Translations under genes and position numbers: made by a program | The notes under the pieces: model-generated | Database searches by the model: none | What the model was told of the DNA's origin: nothing | What the model saw: only the letters and a program-made list of their open reading frames with translations | Shown here: piece after piece, positions 35,856 to 47,330 of the stretch | Layout: each line of letters begins with the position of its first letter | Position numbering within the stretch: the stretch's first letter is position 1 | DNA from: Prosopocoilus inquinatus | Lineage: Eukaryota > Arthropoda > Insecta > Coleoptera > Lucanidae | Assembly: GCA_036172665.1 (NCBI GenBank) | Contig: CM069872.1 | Span: forward strand, 54,670,101-54,734,100 | DNA length: 64,000 bases | Direction: 5' to 3'

Positions 35856-36389
35856 TAGAATTTTATTTACATATATTTATCTATTAGAAATGTTGCAAAG
35901 GGCCCTATAACAAGGAAAACATTGAAATGACATATGGTTAACATAAAAAAAAAAAAAAAGAAAACGTGAAACTGAATGGCTTGTTCTCACACGAATATAT
36001 TTTCTTATGTCCGTTTGTAATAATAATAAAGTTAAGTTAAAACAAAAATATTAATTGGGTCGAATAGGAGAGATTATATTGCGTAACATGAAAGGCAATT
36101 CTTTCAAGATTCACGCCGTAGCTGAGGTACATACCAAGATTCATACCGTTGCTGAGGTACATCTCAAGATTCGCGAGTCAAAACACTAGAATAATCACAA
36201 CCGCTTCACTAACGGTTGATAGCTTCACCAGGAAGCTATCCGGTTACAATTTTGAACTCTAAAGTTATCAAATTTCTACCTAGGACACCGTTGCCAGTTG
36301 TATTTTAAATAAGGCAACACCGTCTGCGGTCTTCTATTAATTTATGAACAAATTATACTTACACAATTTTTTTTAAATTAAATTCTAGG

Positions 36390-37830
36390 TAATTAAAATT
36401 ATAATTGGCGATCTTCTTCATTTTCGTTTGAAACTGAGTTTGACGTCACTAGATGGCGCCGGAAAGTGCTACAGAAACTTGATCCCTTTAAAATGTGTAG
36501 TTTCTTTTTCTTTTTAATAAAATATAAAAGCGAAAACCTTACTCATTTTTAACAAGATCTGCCTAAGTATCAATAAAAAAAAGTTTGAATACTTGTTAAA
36601 ATAGGGGGGGAAAAAACGGAATTTAGATATTTTTCTTATTCAACGTTTTAAATATAAGAATTTAGAAGTTTAAAATCTCCATGTTATCGAAAGCTTTGAA
36701 TGACAAATTTCATTTTCACAAAATAGATCCGTGAAATTGCAGTCAAATTAGTTCGATTTGATGTCGCTAGATGACGTCAGTAATTTGTATTCAGAGCAAC
36801 GTCAAAAATTGAGAAACTTAAAGAGTCTCTTTTATATTTATGTATTTTTTAAATGCAACAAGGAACTCGAAATTACACTTTTTTAACGCAATAAAGTTTT
36901 TTTTTTTTTAATAAATTTATATATGGTTCCTCCAAATTCCGAAATTGTAGTTAGAGTAGTTTGATTTCATGTCACTAGACGGCGTCAGTCATGTCTATTC
37001 AGAATCACGTCAAAATTTGACAAATTGATTTTTTGAAAACAAAAAAAATCGCGATTTTTTCTTAAATATTAACGATTTTTTAATTTTTATTGACTTTTAG
37101 GCTTCTTTTATTGTAATAACCACAAAAGGCCATTTGACATGGACCAGTGCCTGCAAAAAAAAAACTCCTTTTCTTCGCAGGGCATAAAAATGGCTTTTTT
37201 GGGAAACCTCGTCTATTTTAAAGGTTTACTTTTATCTCGTTTTATGCTTTCCTGTTAAGAGACATCCATCGAACTAAGTTTTTTTCTTTCATTTTTTCAC
37301 TTACCGTTTTTATGCGATTTTTCTATTATCAAGCTGTTCTGTTCAGATTTGAATATATTTTTAACATTTTTTTTTTCTGATGTTTTTGAAAATCAATATC
37401 AGATCAATTTTATTTTTACCCTATCGAATTTGAGTCTAACCTCCATGTTTCTTTTTATTCGATGTCTCCCTGTCTTATTAGTAACTCGTACGAACGAGTA
37501 TTTGATTTAAATCCAGATTTAAATTGAAAAAATCGGTTAATTAAAAAAATCGGTTGATTTAAATCGTGATTTAAATCAACTGATTGAAATCGTTGCAACC
37601 CTGATCCAAAGAGTTTCTTTTATATTTATAGTTTTTTTTTTATGACATACGAAACTCAAAAAATTTTATTTTATTTTTTAAACATAACACAGAATGTAAT
37701 GAAGTTTTTTTTTTTAAGTACGGTACCTGAAATTGCAGAGCTAAAACAGTTCGAATTGATGTCACTAGACGGCGCCAGTAATTTCCGTTCAGAATAAGAT
37801 CAAAATTTTAAAAATCTTAAGTCACTTATG
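36390..37830. repeat. Degenerate repeats around GATGTCACTAGACGGCG
   Basis: Four places (about 36443, 36758, 36970 and 37756) carry GA-GTC-CTAGA-G-CG(C)C with CAGTAATTT-like text and AGAAT-A-GTCAAAATTT downstream. Spacing is irregular (about 315, 212 and 786). This looks like an old, decayed tandem or nested repeat. Confidence 0.6.
37500..37603 (-). mobile_element. hAT-like MITE relic
   Basis: On the minus strand it begins CAGGGTTGCAACGATTTC and continues with repeated GATTTAAATC blocks. Many hAT elements begin CAG and have short palindromic subterminal repeats. Only one end is visible, so this is a fragment. Confidence 0.45.
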
Positions 37831-37854
37831 TATTTAGTTTTATTTTATGTTCGC

Positions 37855-38195
37855 AGCCCCGAACAGGGTTAACGACTGCAAAAATATCAAATATTTTCAA
37901 ATTTATACACTGTCCACACCAAAGGGCGTCGGCGCATCGGTGTGAGTACTCTCGCTTTTCTTACAGTCTCTTAAAATCGTAAACGAATATCAATACTTAA
38001 AGACGCGAAGCGCACATCCTCTTTAAGCCCGGCCAAAAATATTTTTATTTACTAAAGCCCACTGATAGAAAAGAAAAAGAGAACGTGTACGTTCGCAACC
38101 CCGAATAGGGTTAACGACCACGAAAATATCAAATACATTCAAATTTACACACACTGTCCAGACCAGAGGGTGTCGGCGCATCGGTGTGAGAACGA
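37855..38195. repeat. Interspersed repeat, copies 2 and 3
   Basis: Both contain AACCCCGAATAGGGTTAACG-type text (the first reads CCCGAACAGGGTTAACGAC), ATTCAAATTTA-ACACTGTCC, and GTCGGCGCATCGGTGTGAG. See copy 1 at 35205-35500. Confidence 0.8.
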
Positions 38196-38199
38196 GAGA

Positions 38200-39600
38200 A
38201 AACGAATTCAAATCAAGAGCTCGACGATTCGTAAAATGTGAAACTGTTAGTTAGTAAACAACAAGAAAAAAAAAAAGAATCGTCGTGTTGATTTGCCGTT
38301 TTGGCTGGTGGTAGAAGGGGGGGGGGGCATCGTCGATCTCTCGCTTCTCTCGAACACAGTTTCGGGGTTTTACTGGTTTTTAAAAGCCATCTTGAATGAT
38401 CGAATGTTAGGACATCACCTGGAAGTTTTCGATTATTTATTTATCAGCGCACGCCGTGGATCCTTGGGAGTTGGTTCCATGGTGCGCGCATCAGCTGAGG
38501 TTACTCCCTGGAGCCCGTATCTGTTTTTTAAACCGTACCCTTCTCCTTCGGAGACTAGTTTCGGACTTCTCAGGCACAACTTGCCACCAAGTTTCTGTCT
38601 TTATTACGTGAACAGGAGCAAGACCGGAGGATAGAGTGTGGAAGAAGTAAAGCGGGAAGTGGCGGACCATCGAAGTATAAGATTTTAATCGTGACATCTA
38701 ATTCTAGGTCGACCGAAAAAAAAAGAAAAAAAAAAGAGGGATATTAGCATGAACATTAATAGAATAATAAATTTCACTTCGTAATCACAAACTTAATTAT
38801 TCAACGAGTCATTTCGATGATTAGGGGGGAAAATTATTGTTGTAGCGAAGCAAACTTCGGAAACTACGTTTTCTTGCGTCGTCGTCGTCCTCGCCGGCCC
38901 TGTTATTACCGGCCGTGTACACGAAATTACGATAATAACGGAATTATGTCGGCGAAACCAATCAAAAACCGTGGACATGAAACCAACCCTCCCCCGTCTC
39001 GGCGGTGCGGCGCGGCGCGGCCGGGCGTCGCGTGCTCTCGCCGAGCGCACACGGCAAACAAAAACCTTTTTTTTTATCTCTGAATTTCATTGCAGATTAA
39101 TGAATAGGCGGAAAGTACGCGAGAGCGCTGTTGATTTTCACTTGCGTGAACACGTAAAGATCATTGGAAATAAGCTCGCAAAATGTAAACAAAGCCGGAT
39201 GGAAATCGAGGAGGGGCGCCAAAAAAAAAAAAAAAAAATTCAAACGCCGCAGGGTTTAAATTTTTACGCGTTGCGATGCAATGTCATAGGCATGTAACAA
39301 CTATGTAAGCGAGAGAGAGAGAGAGAGACAGAGAGGAAAATCAATTATTGGTGGGGAGGGGGGTGGGGGAGAGGAATTCGAGGGGGAGGAAAATACGCGG
39401 CGGAAATTATTGCGCTGCTTTGTGTCAGTGCAGGAGGATTTAAATGCAACAACAACTACACGATTGTGTCATCATCACTAACAGAACGTTTTTTTTTTAT
39501 TGTGTTCGGTCGAATTATTTCGTTTATTAAAAAACGCACTCTGCTAACTAATAATAATAATAATAATATGAACACCTGAGACAAGCCCCTGTGACGAAAA
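38200..39600. other. Non-coding stretch, no gene seen
   Basis: Contains a G-run near 38320, A-runs, a GA tract near 39310-39330 and an AAT microsatellite near 39550-39568. The plus frame 38293-38634 has no recognisable domain. Confidence 0.45.
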
Positions 39601-39609
39601 AAAAAAACC

Positions 39610-39835
39610 AACAAAAATTTGTCAGAGAAAAAAATTTCCGCCCCTGTACGATGTCACCTAAACCCGGCCATGCTCGGTTAGTTTTTTATTTTTCGCTTTC
39701 TAAGTACTTAGGTCAGTTTCCGCATAGTCTACTGTCCCTTACTGAACGAGTTCCGAACTTCAATTCGAAGCATTTCTGCAAATGATAATTTTTTTTATCC
39801 GGTAGCCATTATTGGTTGGCATTGTTGCCAACGTA
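39610..39835 (+). repeat. Repeat, inverted partner at 42769-42880
   Basis: Shares AAAAAAATTTCCG, ATGTCA-CTAAACCCGGCCAT, TTCTGCAAAT and TTATCCGGTAGCCATT-TTGG with the reverse complement of 42769-42880. About 95 bp (39677-39769) are present only in this copy. Confidence 0.75.
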
Positions 39836-40456
39836 ATTCGATTTAATTTTGACGGTCGGGTTTACTTTTGAACCTTTCCTAGCGAAACTTACGTTAGCAG
39901 TGGAATTCCCCCAATTCGCCTCTCGCTCTCAATCTCAAGGCCGGCCGGCTGCGGGACGCTTGGCCACACTTTTGGAATTGGCAATTGACGGGTTAACAGG
40001 CGCGAGCCTGTTTTCAAGCGAATTTACGCACATTCGCTTGCTAATACTCGAAGTTATCGGTCAAGGTCAGTCGATTGTGCCGTTCTTTTTTTAATTTATC
40101 ACTGATCTACTGTCAAATTTAAGTTTAAAAATGTTACATATAGAAAAATTTATTTCTTCTCCTCTTCCCCATTATAATTCTCACGTGTGTCAAATTTAAA
40201 TTGCATTTGTAAGACGAAGTCGACCTACAAACTGGTTTATTAACCGAAACCGGTCGTCAAAAATCGATCATCGTGAAAAAAATTAATTTTTCACATATTT
40301 TTATTTTCTTTTGGACTGACTTGGTAAGTTCTCTTGTTTCGCTTCTGGCAATTATACTTAGACTCGATCTTTCCACTTGCGAATAAAATCCACATTAACG
40401 TTATTTGTCAAATAAGTTGCATTTTGTGAATGGTCGTAAATTAATTCGTCCAAGAA

Positions 40457-40821
40457 TTATTCTTCGAATAGATTTAATAGAGTTTGGGGAAATCGGGCCT
40501 TGGGGTTCGTTTGCTCACTCGCAGGCAATTTACTCCGCCGTCTGCCCTTTTCTAATGGCAATTTTTTTTTGACTGTTATACTCTGCGGACAAGTACCAGA
40601 CGATTTACCAGCTCTAAGACCGCTCAAAGCTTCTGCGTTCGGCTGTCTTGCTGCTCGCCTTTGAGTTAGTCCACCTTGCTGCTCGTTCGGGGGATCAACC
40701 GGACTCGACGTATTGTTCTGCGCGATCCTCGTAATGTCATCGATTTCATCCCGAGGTAAATAAAACCTTTCGCCATCGTCTTCGCCGGGGATGACCGTTG
40801 CGAATCGTAAATTGCGGAAGA
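40457..40821 (-). CDS. Candidate terminal exon, unrecognised protein
   Basis: The minus strand is open for about 121 codons after a possible acceptor (TTGTCAGCAG, AG at 40823-40822) and ends in TAA at 40459-40457. No ATG opens the frame, so it would be an internal-to-last exon. The product is hydrophilic and non-repetitive. An acidic start carries GEDDGERFYL and RDEIDDITRI. The middle is rich in Gln, Asn and Pro. The tail is basic, with VKKKLPLEKGRRRSK, and ends LLNLFEE. Codon usage and lack of low complexity look more protein-like than most frames here. I recognise no family. No polyadenylation signal was seen close after the stop. It may belong to a gene nested in the larger intron, or be an old transposon or pseudogene piece. 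Confidence 0.35.
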
Positions 40822-40949
40822 CTGCTGACAATGAGTTAATTGACAATTTGCGAATTAATTTTCGTAAATTCTGAACTGTTAAAGATTACTGTGAGACAAG
40901 AGGAAATTTCCTAGGTGCGTACCAATTAATATATATATATTTTTTAATA

Positions 40950-42145
40950 TTTCTGAATGTAGAGTTTTACCCTTTAAGAAATTCTGTTGCAAATCGGTTT
41001 TGTCTGTCCGAATGCAAAGCGATCATCGGACGTCGCCGTTTAAACTATTTGACTTTAACGTTTGTGTTTTTTTAAAGACATTCATTATTGTTATTGCAAT
41101 TTAATTTTCGCGCATTATTGAATTGTTGTCTTGGACACCTCGATCTTTTTAAAATTGAAGTTATTTATGGTTGGATGTAATGTGAGACAACTTTGGTGTG
41201 TTTACTTCAGTTGGCGCCTAACGGTAAATAATTTTAAATACATTTTTATTGCGGAATTTCCCTTTTTTTGGTCACAACCCCCTCTCCAAATTCTTGAGCT
41301 GCCGCTGAAATTACCCGGTGTCCACCTGTGAGCTATTTGTTACATGCACCCTGTCTGTCTCTAACCATAACAATATTATGCGATGCCACCCGGTCGGGGG
41401 AGGACGCGGCGGGAAACAAACAAATAAATAAATTACGCGGCGCAAATCATGAAATATTGAATTTAGAGTTTTACCAAAATCAAACTTTGACTTACTTAAG
41501 AAATTTTGTTGTAAATCGTTTTTGTTAGTCCGAATGCAATGTTAGGTCGAAAAGCGATCGTCGGACGTCGCCGTTTAAACTATTTGACTTTAATGTTTTT
41601 GATTTTTTAAAGACATTTGTTTGTTTATTTATTTACTGTTATTGCAATTTAATTTTTATGCATTATTGAATTGTTGTTTCGTATCCATCTTTTTAGAATT
41701 AAAATTGCTAAATAATTTTAAACACGCTTTTATTGCGGAATTTCCCTTTTTTTGTCCACAACCTCCTCTGGGAATTTTTGAGCTGCCGATGGAATTACGC
41801 GGTGTCTACCCGTGAGCTATCCGTTACATGTACCCTGTCTCACTCTAACCATAACAATGTTATGCGATATCACCCAGGGGGGGGGGGGGGGGCGGCGGGA
41901 TACAAACAAATAATAAATAAATTACGCGGCGCAAATTATGAAATATTTTTCGATATTTTGTTAGCGTTTCTATACTATGTACATATTTAATCGGTATTAA
42001 ATTTTCGCTTCCGTTCACATTATGCGACTCATCACCTGGGGGGCGGCTGCTGCTGCGGCGGCGGAATATTTTCGAATTTTAATAAATCATTTATTTCGAA
42101 CGCCGATAAATTATTATACGTCGCAAACATTAAATATTTCTATTT
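40950..42145. repeat. Triplicated ~500-540-bp repeat
   Basis: Copies at about 40950-41453 and 41454-41940, with a shortened third at 41990-42145. Shared text includes GTCGCCGTTTAAACTATTTG, TATTGCGGAATTTCCCTTTT, GAGCTGCCG and ATTACGCGGCGCAAAT. Each copy has a G-rich tract at the same place, expanded to a 16-G run in copy 2 (about 41877-41892). Related text lies at 45780-45830. Confidence 0.8.
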
Positions 42146-42149
42146 ATCA

Positions 42150-42364
42150 ACGTGTAAAACGCACCGGCGCGGCGCACGTGCGTCCCCTCCCCCTCCCCCT
42201 CCCCACCAGCCCCGGATCCATTTCGCATATTGACAAATCCTCAGTTGATTTTTCACAATCGTTAATTAATTAATTAACGCCAAATTAGCGCGGCTTTTAT
42301 CGACGCGCCTGCGAATTAAAAAAATAACGCGCCGGTGATCACCGCCGCATTTAAACAAATACAC

Positions 42365-42395
<31 letters not shown>

Positions 42396-42765
42396 TACAC
42401 AGGAGGAAGTGAATTTGATTTGATTTTGTTCGGGGGACAAGGGGGTGGGGCGGCGGTTTCGTTTCGAAAATTACTATCTAATAAAGCCGAGCGCTAATTA
42501 AGTTCGTAATTAAAAACTGCGGCGGTGACATTAGCTCGAGCTACATGACTTGTGGCTTAGTTTTAGTCGGTATGGCAGGTAATTAATTCCACATCAAACA
42601 TCACAAGATCGCTCGGAAACTCACACGCAGATAATGAGCAGAGGAAGGAACTTTTCATGTCATCGCGAGATCATTTTATTCTCCCCTTTATATTAAAGTT
42701 AAAATAACTTTGCATGCACCGTTGATTGGACTTGGAATGATTTCATAAAGAGAGAAGAAATTGGT
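42150..42765. other. Non-coding stretch with (CA)n
   Basis: Contains a CCCCTC run near 42185-42205 and a CA microsatellite at 42360-42398. No gene. Confidence 0.5.
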
Positions 42766-42768
42766 ATT

Positions 42769-42880
42769 GGCAACAGTGACAACCAACAATGGCTACCGGA
42801 TAAAGAAAAGCTATTTGCAGAATGGCCGGGTTTAGATGACATACCGGGACGGAAATTTTTTTTCCGACAAATTCTTGTCT
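42769..42880 (-). repeat. Inverted partner of 39610-39835
   Basis: See 39610-39835. It lies about 3 kb away in opposite orientation, without the 95-bp segment. Confidence 0.75.
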
Positions 42881-43255
42881 TCATGTTTTTATACTGGGGC
42901 GCTTTTCTTCTGTCAAAATTTCCATGCGTTTATTCAAACATCAACGCAAATTATTTTACAGCGCAAGCAAAGCAATTTACAGGATGTAGGGAGAGGACCG
43001 AAAGTGTAGGTGTTAGTTTATCAGCAACAATGAATAACGCCGTCGGCTACAATATGAAAACATAATATTTTGGTTCATTTAAATTACACGCGGTCGCTCC
43101 ATCTAGCTCATTTCTCGAGGGGCGCGAATTAATGGCCTCTTACCTCAGCGGGGGTTTACACGCGTTTAAAACTTGGCTTCCTAAACGAAACGGGCGCTTT
43201 CTGTTGCGTTTAAAAGTTCCGTGTCTCATCCACTTACAGCAATGGTGACTAAAAA
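42880..43255. other. Non-coding stretch, no gene seen
   Basis: The short frame at 42883-43065 overlaps no recognised domain. Confidence 0.4.
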
Positions 43256-43257
43256 AA

Positions 43258-43440
43258 AAAAAATTGTAATTTTTTTTCAAATTGATTGTTCGTCTATCGT
43301 CTCTAATTGTTAATTTTTTTCAATTGATTCTTCGTCTTTCGTCGCTAATTGTTAATTCTTTCAAATTGATTCTTTGTCCTTCGTCTCTAATTGTTACTTT
43401 TTTTTAATTGATCGTTCGTCTTTCGTCTCTTCCGCTTTTG
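43258..43440. repeat. Tandem repeat, ~43-55-bp unit, four copies
   Basis: Each unit has TTGATT-TTCGTC-TTCGTC and CTAATTGTTA followed by a T-run. Confidence 0.8.
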
Positions 43441-43961
43441 GTTAAAAAGAACAAGAAAAAAAAAACCGTCTCTTAAAAAGAAATCATCGCCGTTTCCTTG
43501 TTAAACGATCGATCGCGTTTTGTTTTTGTCTCATTCCTTACTTGCGTTACTGAAAAAGAAAAAAAAAACTCACAAGAAATACGAAACACGACCGACCGCG
43601 ACTTCGACTCCGAAAAAGCTCGTCGTTTTAGCTTTCTTTAAAAAAAAAGAGATCAAACGAATCACATACCACATTCGCTTTCCGTTAGAAAGAGGAAGAA
43701 ACGAAACACGAACGATTCTCTCTGGGAAGCAAATCGAAACAATTTCTCGTTTTGACGATCGATCGTCTTTTGTTTTTGTTCTCTTCTTTACCTTAGACGA
43801 AAAAAAATGAAAAATTTACAAATCAACGAACGACTGTTTCTTTTTTTTTTAAAAAAACGCTAAGGATGGTTTCCGTCTCTTATCGGGAAAAGCCTGTACG
43901 TTTGTAGTCGATCGACTTCTCCGGGGTACGTTTTGTGCAGTGCGGCGATGACCTCTTGCTT

Positions 43962-44290
43962 GGTGTCCACGTCTCCCTGTGACGGGGACTCCGTCCTCGT
44001 TGTCCCCGCGTCCCTGAGACAGGGACTCCTTCCTTGACGTCCCCGTCTCCCTGAGACAGGGACTCCTTTCTTGGCGTCCCCGACTCCCTGAGGCAGGGAC
44101 TCCTTCCTTGACGTCCCCGTCTCCCTGAGGCAGGGACCCCTTTCTTGGCGTCCCCGACTCCCTGAAGCAGGGACTCCTTCCTTGACGTCCCCGTCTCCCT
44201 GAGGCAGGGACTCCTTCCTTGACGTCCCCGACTCCCTGAGACAGGGAGCCCGTCCTCGGTTTCTCCGCTTCAGGGAGACGTGGGGGCACA
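43962..44290. repeat. 37-bp dyad minisatellite, locus 1, capped by an inverted unit
   Basis: About eight to nine units with CGTCCCCGTCTCCCTGAG, then ACAGGGACTCCTTCC; period 37 (CGTCCCC at 44038, 44075, 44112 and so on). Each unit holds TCCCTGAGACAGGGA, a 6-bp stem with a 3-base loop. The array ends with CAGGGAGACGTGGGGGCAC, one unit inverted. The minus-strand frames of 146 and 171 residues are the array read in two frames, not proteins. Flanks (CGACTTCTCCGGGG left; GATCCGTTTTGCGTCG right) recur at three other loci. Confidence 0.9.
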
Positions 44291-44309
44291 TTATCGTGAG
44301 ACGAAAAGC

Positions 44310-45470
44310 GGATCCGTTTTGCGTCGGATCAAAAAGAAAAAAAAAACAAGGAACAAACAGAATTCGAATTTTCATTTAAAAATTTCACGTTTGGTTTATA
44401 ATCCGTCATCTTTCGTTTTTTTTTTCTCTCTCTCTTTATGTCTCTCATTCACTTTCGTTCACGTAAAAGAGAAAATAAGCGATAAATGCAAAAATGCAAA
44501 ACCGTCGCGCGGCACGGACGCATCTCTTGGCTACGAGAGCAAAACTGTTTTAACTTTTTTAAAAATTGAAAAAAAAATTATCGAATTCGGAAGGCGGCTT
44601 TTGTTTTGTGAACCGAACCGTCTCCTTCCCTTTCGACGAAAAATGAAAACAAAAATGCGATCGACGTTTCCTAACCTAAAATTTGTTGAATTATCCCAGG
44701 CATCGTTCGTTTGTTGTTCTTTCGAAACGGACCGTTTGTTTCTTTAAAAAGATGGCACTTGCCATTATTGAAGGAGGATTAATTTCAATTTTAATTTCCT
44801 GTAGTAAACAGGCGTCTAAGATTCAACTGTGTAGGTATGGTTGCCTAATTAACCGGCGACTGACGTCACGCTAAAGCTACACTAAGATATAAAATAATAT
44901 TTTGGAGCTTCGGACAAACAAAAAAGGACGCAGAGATAAAGGAGCATTGCGATAAGACCTGCATCGTTTGACATCTATCTTCTTATCACGGCGAGACCTG
45001 TCATAATTATCTGCCCGAAGCGGGTGGATCGATGCGACCCGATGTTGCGGTGTTTGCGAAGTCCCGTTCGGCTTTTTTGCGATACTGTCAGCGGAGTAAA
45101 AACTAATCGCTTCGAACTTCGTTTGCTTCAAATTGCGAGTGAAATCGAATTACCGCATGTGCAGGCGTGATTAATACGGTTCATACAGACAGGCGGACGC
45201 GAACAAAAAGCCCGAAATGTCTCCTCTCTCTCTCTCTCTGCTCCGCTCGCGGCAGGACCGTGCGATTGTGATTTTCTTATCAAACAAAAAAAAAACGAAC
45301 AATTTAAATCATTGAATTAGTTAGAAATATGACAGCTTAGAAGATTGCAAGATTTTTCTGAAATCAGCAAACCCCGTGGAAAAATATGACGACGTTTGAC
45401 GAAACCGAGGTGTTTGAATTCCTTTCTTGATTTCTGGATGAGATTAAGCGGCGTCCAGCGTTTTCGCGAC
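44310..45470. other. Non-coding stretch, no gene seen
   Basis: A-rich and T-rich, with short frames lacking protein-family resemblance. GTATGGTTGCCTAATTAACC at 44835-44854 echoes 18867-18886. Confidence 0.4.
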
Positions 45471-45483
45471 GTATAATCACATC

Positions 45484-45665
45484 TCACGACCGTCACGTCT
45501 GAGCTGCTGGCATTGTGCTGAAGTTAATTTCCCCAGCACTAATCACGACCGTCACGTCTGAGCTGCTGGCATTGTGCTGAAGTTAATTTCCCCAGCACTA
45601 ATCACTAATCAAGACCGTCACGTCTGAGCTGCGGGCGTTGTGCCGAAGTTAATTTCCCCGGCACA
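45484..45665. repeat. Tandem repeat, ~60-bp unit, three copies
   Basis: Each has CACGACCGTCACGTCTGAGC (or AAGACC...), then GAAGTTAATTTCCCC-GCAC. The first two copies are nearly identical and the third is diverged. A solo relative lies at 594-650. Confidence 0.9.
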
Positions 45666-45669
45666 CCAT

Positions 45670-46735
45670 CGCCCCTAACGTGTAGGTAGGTAGTAGTAAT
45701 GTTCGTGTAAATCTGGCGTACCCAGGAGACACGAAGCGCCGACCGTAATAAAGCCTAAAAAATTTTGTAGCATGAATGAACATCGAGTCAAAAAGCGATC
45801 GTTTAGATGTCGCCGTTTAAGCTATAATAAAGTCGGCCGACCGTTGTAGAACCTCTGGCATATGGATTTTTCATAAAGGCAATACGGTTATAACACTTGA
45901 TCATAAACAACCTTTGTTAAACCTACAGTTTATAACGATTTTCCTATAAAAAAAATATGACAGCGAACGCCCTCCGGTCGCAGTTATACGATCCATAAAA
46001 ACGCCCCGTTGCATGCTCGTGAATTCGAGCCTCATTGTCTGCCGTATATACACATACAGCGCCCCCCCCCCCCCCCCCGCCCTCGCCCGCCCCGACCTAA
46101 ACGCCACCACCGCGTTATTAATTTAGCGAAACGTAAATGTATATCCATCCAATCAAATAATTTCGCTTCCAATTTCGAAAGGAACGCAGGTAGTTCGATC
46201 CGATCCCCGAACTTACTTATTGTTATTATTTGCGGGCGAAGGAGGACGCCGTAACAATGTTTGCCCGCTCGGGGCGGCCTCCCCCTCTTACCCCCCCGAC
46301 AACAATTTAATACATTCCGAAAATATTTATTACTGTATTTGGGGCAGGGATGCATCTAGATTGCGCAGCACGCGAATCGCAACGTGCACCCGCTTCGAAC
46401 CGGTTTCTTCTATGCATTTTGAGATATCGCGACGAGAGCTATTGAAATTGAGATTTCCATACGTGCAATTACGTGAGATGCATACATGTCTCGGCGAGCT
46501 CCCAGTTCCTCCGGTCCGCCTTGCTTTATTAAACGAACGCGAAGCGAAACTCTGTCTTAGAAAATCGACCAGAGAGAAGGTAACGATAATAATTTTTTTT
46601 ATTTAACTTCCGAATTCGCTCGGTTATATCTGCGGTTAAATTTGCGAGTGAAAGACGAGGGGAATTAAACTGTACACGTGCTGTGCGCACAAGATTTAAA
46701 TTCATTATAAAGCGGAAATAAAACTGAACGCTCGC
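45670..46735. other. Non-coding stretch with a 17-C run
   Basis: Contains a relative of the 40.9-kb repeat (about 45780-45830), a C-run at 46062-46078 and a copy of the GTACACGTG motif near 46670. Frames on both strands across the C-run are not credible; 46220-46606 on the plus strand has no known domain. Confidence 0.45.
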
Positions 46736-46737
46736 GT

Positions 46738-46910
46738 GCCATATCCTGTGGATGACCAGCAGATTATACTAGGGGGAACGGTTCATATCCTGCGGACGAC
46801 CAGCAAAATATATTAGAGGGGAGCGGTTCACACGCTGCGGATGACCAGCAGAATGTTTGTTTGCCAGGGTGAAACGGTTAATACCCCGCGGTTGACTAGC
46901 ACAATGCTTG
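46738..46910. repeat. CTGCGGTTGACC-type repeat, four units
   Basis: Units of about 43-45 bp with CATATCCTGTGGATGACCAG, CATATCCTGCGGACGACCAG and TAATACCCCGCGGTTGACTA. Confidence 0.85.
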
Positions 46911-46919
46911 TCTCGACCG

Positions 46920-47330
46920 CAATCGCAACAGCTCGCAACTGTCCTTGTAATTAACCGCGAAAATGCGAAAGAAAGAAACAATTTGGAACGCCGAGAGCGC
47001 CTGAATTGCAAACAAGCGCAGCGAATTAATAATAATTCCGTTTAACTTACGCGTTTTAATATGCGTGTTGGCCGAGCAGACCTGAAACGATATTATCAAG
47101 TAGTTAAACCGTGGGTTCTTGAGCCCACCGGGGCGAGAACAGGAAGATGTCTTGTCATTTAAAATTAAATACATTTAAAACTACTTACACAAAATTACGT
47201 GATGTTTCCCAAAACTAACTAACACTGAACTCTGAAAAGGACTTCTTAACAACTTCTTACTAACTTGTTCCGGAACTTTTTTCTCGACTGTCTTATTATT
47301 ATTATTTTTAATGCCTAGTTCCCGGCCCCT
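46920..47330. other. Non-coding stretch, no gene seen
   Basis: A minus-strand frame (46896-47174) has no recognisable domain. Confidence 0.4.

Noticed and set aside
39849..40094. Plus-strand 81-residue frame as a gene
   Set aside because: No splice context, no ATG at its start, no recognised domain; weaker than the minus-strand segment at 40.5 kb.
42660..42685. bantam-like GAGATCATTTT microRNA
   Set aside because: Only the seed region matches and no hairpin was seen around it.
43962..44290. CRISPR-like appearance: short palindromic repeats at regular spacing
   Set aside because: The 37-bp units are contiguous, the whole unit repeats without unique spacers, the host is eukaryotic, and the same array occurs at four loci.
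43860..44375. 171-residue Arg/Gly-rich frame
   Set aside because: 37-bp minisatellite read through all three phases; a second frame on the same strand is equally open.
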